Shown here: positions 5,835 to 7,057 of the stretch, one piece after another
Layout of the letters: the number at the start of each line of letters is the position of its first letter
Position numbering within the stretch: position 1 is the stretch's first letter
From: Thermoactinomycetaceae bacterium
Lineage (GTDB): Bacteria > Bacillota > Bacilli > Thermoactinomycetales > Thermoactinomycetaceae
Direction of reading: 5' to 3'
Assembly (NCBI GenBank): GCA_025449475.1
Contig: JANWJM010000085.1
Span: forward strand, 1-7,057
Length of the DNA: 7,057 bases
Made by a program: the position numbers and the translations under genes
Notes under the pieces: generated by a model
Told to the model about the DNA's origin: nothing
What the model saw: the letters and a program-made list of their open reading frames with translations, nothing else
Databases searched by the model: none

Positions 5835-5865
5835 TATTATTTCGAGTTCTTCTTGAACATATGCA
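5835..5865 (-). promoter_or_regulatory. Candidate forespore sigma-G promoter of sleB
   Basis: The minus strand reads TGCATA (5865-5860), an 18-bp spacer and AATAATA (5841-5835). Against a sigma-G consensus of roughly TGMATA and CATAMTA, the -35 matches fully and the -10 at six of seven positions. Transcription would begin about 35 nt before the ATG. In B. subtilis sleB is sigma-G dependent, which agrees. The consensus is from memory and the region is AT-rich. Confidence 0.5.
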
Positions 5866-5965
5866 GAAGTCATCATAACTTTTTTGTTTTCCTCATCGAA
5901 CGCTTTCCATGAAAAACAAATTATGTAAAGATAGTAATGAGCATGAACCAAAGGATGGATATTCG

Positions 5966-7057
5966 ATGAATAATAAAAAGATTGCAAAAATCCTTCATCA
6001 GTTGGCGGACTTGTTGGAATTGAGTGGTGAAAATGTTTATCGCATTCGAGCCTACCGACGTGCGGCTCGCTCCATTGAAAACAGTAGACAAAGCCTTGTT
6101 CCGATGACGGATCGGTTGGAAGAGATCGATGGAATTGGAAAAGGGATGGCTCAAGTGATTCAAGAGATCATTGAAACGGGAACCACGCAATTATTAGAAG
6201 AACGGAAACAAGCCTTGCCTCCCGGATTAATTGATTTGTTACAACTTACAGGTGTCGGTCCCAAAACGATTCACACGCTTTATCAAGCATTAAAGATTAC
6301 AAACATCGATGAATTAAAACAAGCCATCGCTAACCAGAAAATTCGTGCATTAAAAGGATTTGGACCGAAAAAAGAACAAAAAATACTCGAAGCGATCCAA
6401 TCCTATGAGCAACGACCTGATCGAAGATTGTGGCCGGACGCTCTCGTACTCGCCGAACGATTAGTAGCACGGATCCGTGAATTACCGCTTGTCGAAAAAG
6501 CAGAGATCGCAGGAAGTCTTCGGAGAAGAAAGGAAACCATCAAAGATATCGATTTGGTCGTGGCAACCCGCCATTCGCACCTAGTGATTGACCGAATAAA
6601 GAATTTTCCTGAAACAAAGGAAATGCTTCAGGTAGGGGAGCGGAAAATTCATTTTCTTGCCCAACTGGACGAGGTTCGCTTACCCGTCGATGTACGTTTT
6701 GTGACAAAAGAACAATTCGCCACTGCGCTGCATCATTTCACTGGTTCAACGGATCATAATATTCGTATTCGTCAAATTGGCAAAAAGCTCGGTTATAAGG
6801 TTAATGAGTATGGGATCGAAGATATGTCCACGGGTGAAATCCTTACATTTGAGACCGAGACCGATTTTTTTCGGCAGTTACAATTGCCTTATATGGTTCC
6901 CGAAATCCGTGAAGATCGTGGGGAAATTGAAGCAGCCAAGCAGGATCAGTTGCCAAACCTTGTAACAGAAGAAATGATGAAAGGGGATCTACATACACAT
7001 TCGCTTTATAGCGATGGAGCTCATTCGATTGAAGAAATGGTACGGGCAGCGATCACA
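5966..7057 (+). CDS. polX: DNA polymerase/3'-5' exonuclease PolX (family X), N-terminal 364 codons
   Basis: The frame is open from ATG 5966 to the window edge, so the gene is cut at its 3' end (family about 570 residues). The N-terminal 8-kDa-like domain has NVYRIRAYRRAARSIE (23-38). Helix-hairpin-helix elements follow at GIGKGMAQ (56-63), GVGPKTI (96-102) and GFGPKKE (131-137). The pol-beta palm has GSLRRRKETIKDIDLVV (183-199), with D194 and D196 as metal ligands and D242 in VDVRF as the third. FTGSTDHNIRIR (258-269) and KLGYKVNEYGI (274-284) complete the nucleotide-binding region. The PHP nuclease domain begins with GDLHTHSLYSDG (340-351), whose D341/H343/H345 are typical metal ligands; the rest is missing. 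By family it fills gaps in base-excision repair and removes mismatched 3' ends, in the cytoplasm. AAAGGA (5950-5955) lies 10 nt before the start. No clear promoter was found. Confidence 0.96.
   Translation, partial: MNNKKIAKILHQLADLLELSGENVYRIRAYRRAARSIENSRQSLVPMTDRLEEIDGIGKGMAQVIQEIIETGTTQLLEERKQALPPGLIDLLQLTGVGPKTIHTLYQALKITNIDELKQAIANQKIRALKGFGPKKEQKILEAIQSYEQRPDRRLWPDALVLAERLVARIRELPLVEKAEIAGSLRRRKETIKDIDLVVATRHSHLVIDRIKNFPETKEMLQVGERKIHFLAQLDEVRLPVDVRFVTKEQFATALHHFTGSTDHNIRIRQIGKKLGYKVNEYGIEDMSTGEILTFETETDFFRQLQLPYMVPEIREDRGEIEAAKQDQLPNLVTEEMMKGDLHTHSLYSDGAHSIEEMVRAAIT

Noticed and set aside
5846..5858. GTTC-N5-GAAC inverted repeat in the sleB upstream region
   Set aside because: Only 4-bp arms, too weak to call an operator, although it falls within the spacer of the candidate sigma-G promoter.
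5921..6190. Minus-strand frame of 89 codons opposite the start of polX
   Set aside because: Antisense to conserved polX motifs; it would also cover the polX RBS. No supporting signal.
6777..6965. Plus-strand frame of 62 codons inside polX
   Set aside because: Out-of-frame shadow of the polX fingers/thumb coding region.

Overview
The window looks like chromosomal DNA of an endospore-forming, Gram-positive Bacillota of the Bacillales type. It carries a SleB germination enzyme, a MutS2 with a C-terminal Smr domain, a bacterial PolX, strong AGGAGG-type ribosome binding sites, GTG/TTG starts and moderately AT-rich DNA. A family such as Thermoactinomycetaceae would fit, but this cannot be settled from the sequence. 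No mobile element, phage module, CRISPR array, tRNA or rRNA was seen. The holin-like protein is a chromosomal family member, not evidence of a prophage.

Layout, left to right. (1) 1-248 (+): the 3' end of an RsmB/NOP-family (RsmF-like) RNA methyltransferase. (2) 275-1648 (-): a complete nucleotide-sugar 6-dehydrogenase (UDP-GlcNAc/ManNAc dehydrogenase type) with its own terminator. Upstream is a promoter region with three helically phased TGTWAYATTW repeats. (3) 1814-2044 (+): a 76-codon gene of unknown function with a very strong RBS and a plausible promoter. (4) 2046-2132 (-): a previously unlisted 28-codon, single-membrane-span ORF. Its TTG start overlaps the mutS2 stop codon. (5) 2129-4501 (-): mutS2, driven by a good sigma-A promoter. 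(6) 4646-4975 (+): a four-span holin-like (PF04020/YvlD type) membrane protein, divergent from mutS2. (7) A strong bidirectional terminator at 4974-5006, shared with the convergent gene sleB (5005-5790, -). (8) 5966-7057 (+): the first 364 codons of polX, running off the window. It is divergent from sleB, which has a good candidate sigma-G promoter.

The genes serve mixed housekeeping, envelope and sporulation roles: rRNA modification, surface-sugar precursor synthesis, ribosome rescue or recombination control (MutS2), DNA repair (PolX) and spore-cortex lysis (SleB). polX and mutS2 are adjacent and co-directional in Bacillus subtilis. Here they are split and on opposite strands, with the holin-like gene and sleB between them. 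sleB also lacks its usual ypeB partner next door.

I do not see a dramatic new system. The items most worth following are the mutS2-coupled micro-ORF, the phased operator-like repeats and the orphan 76-aa gene.
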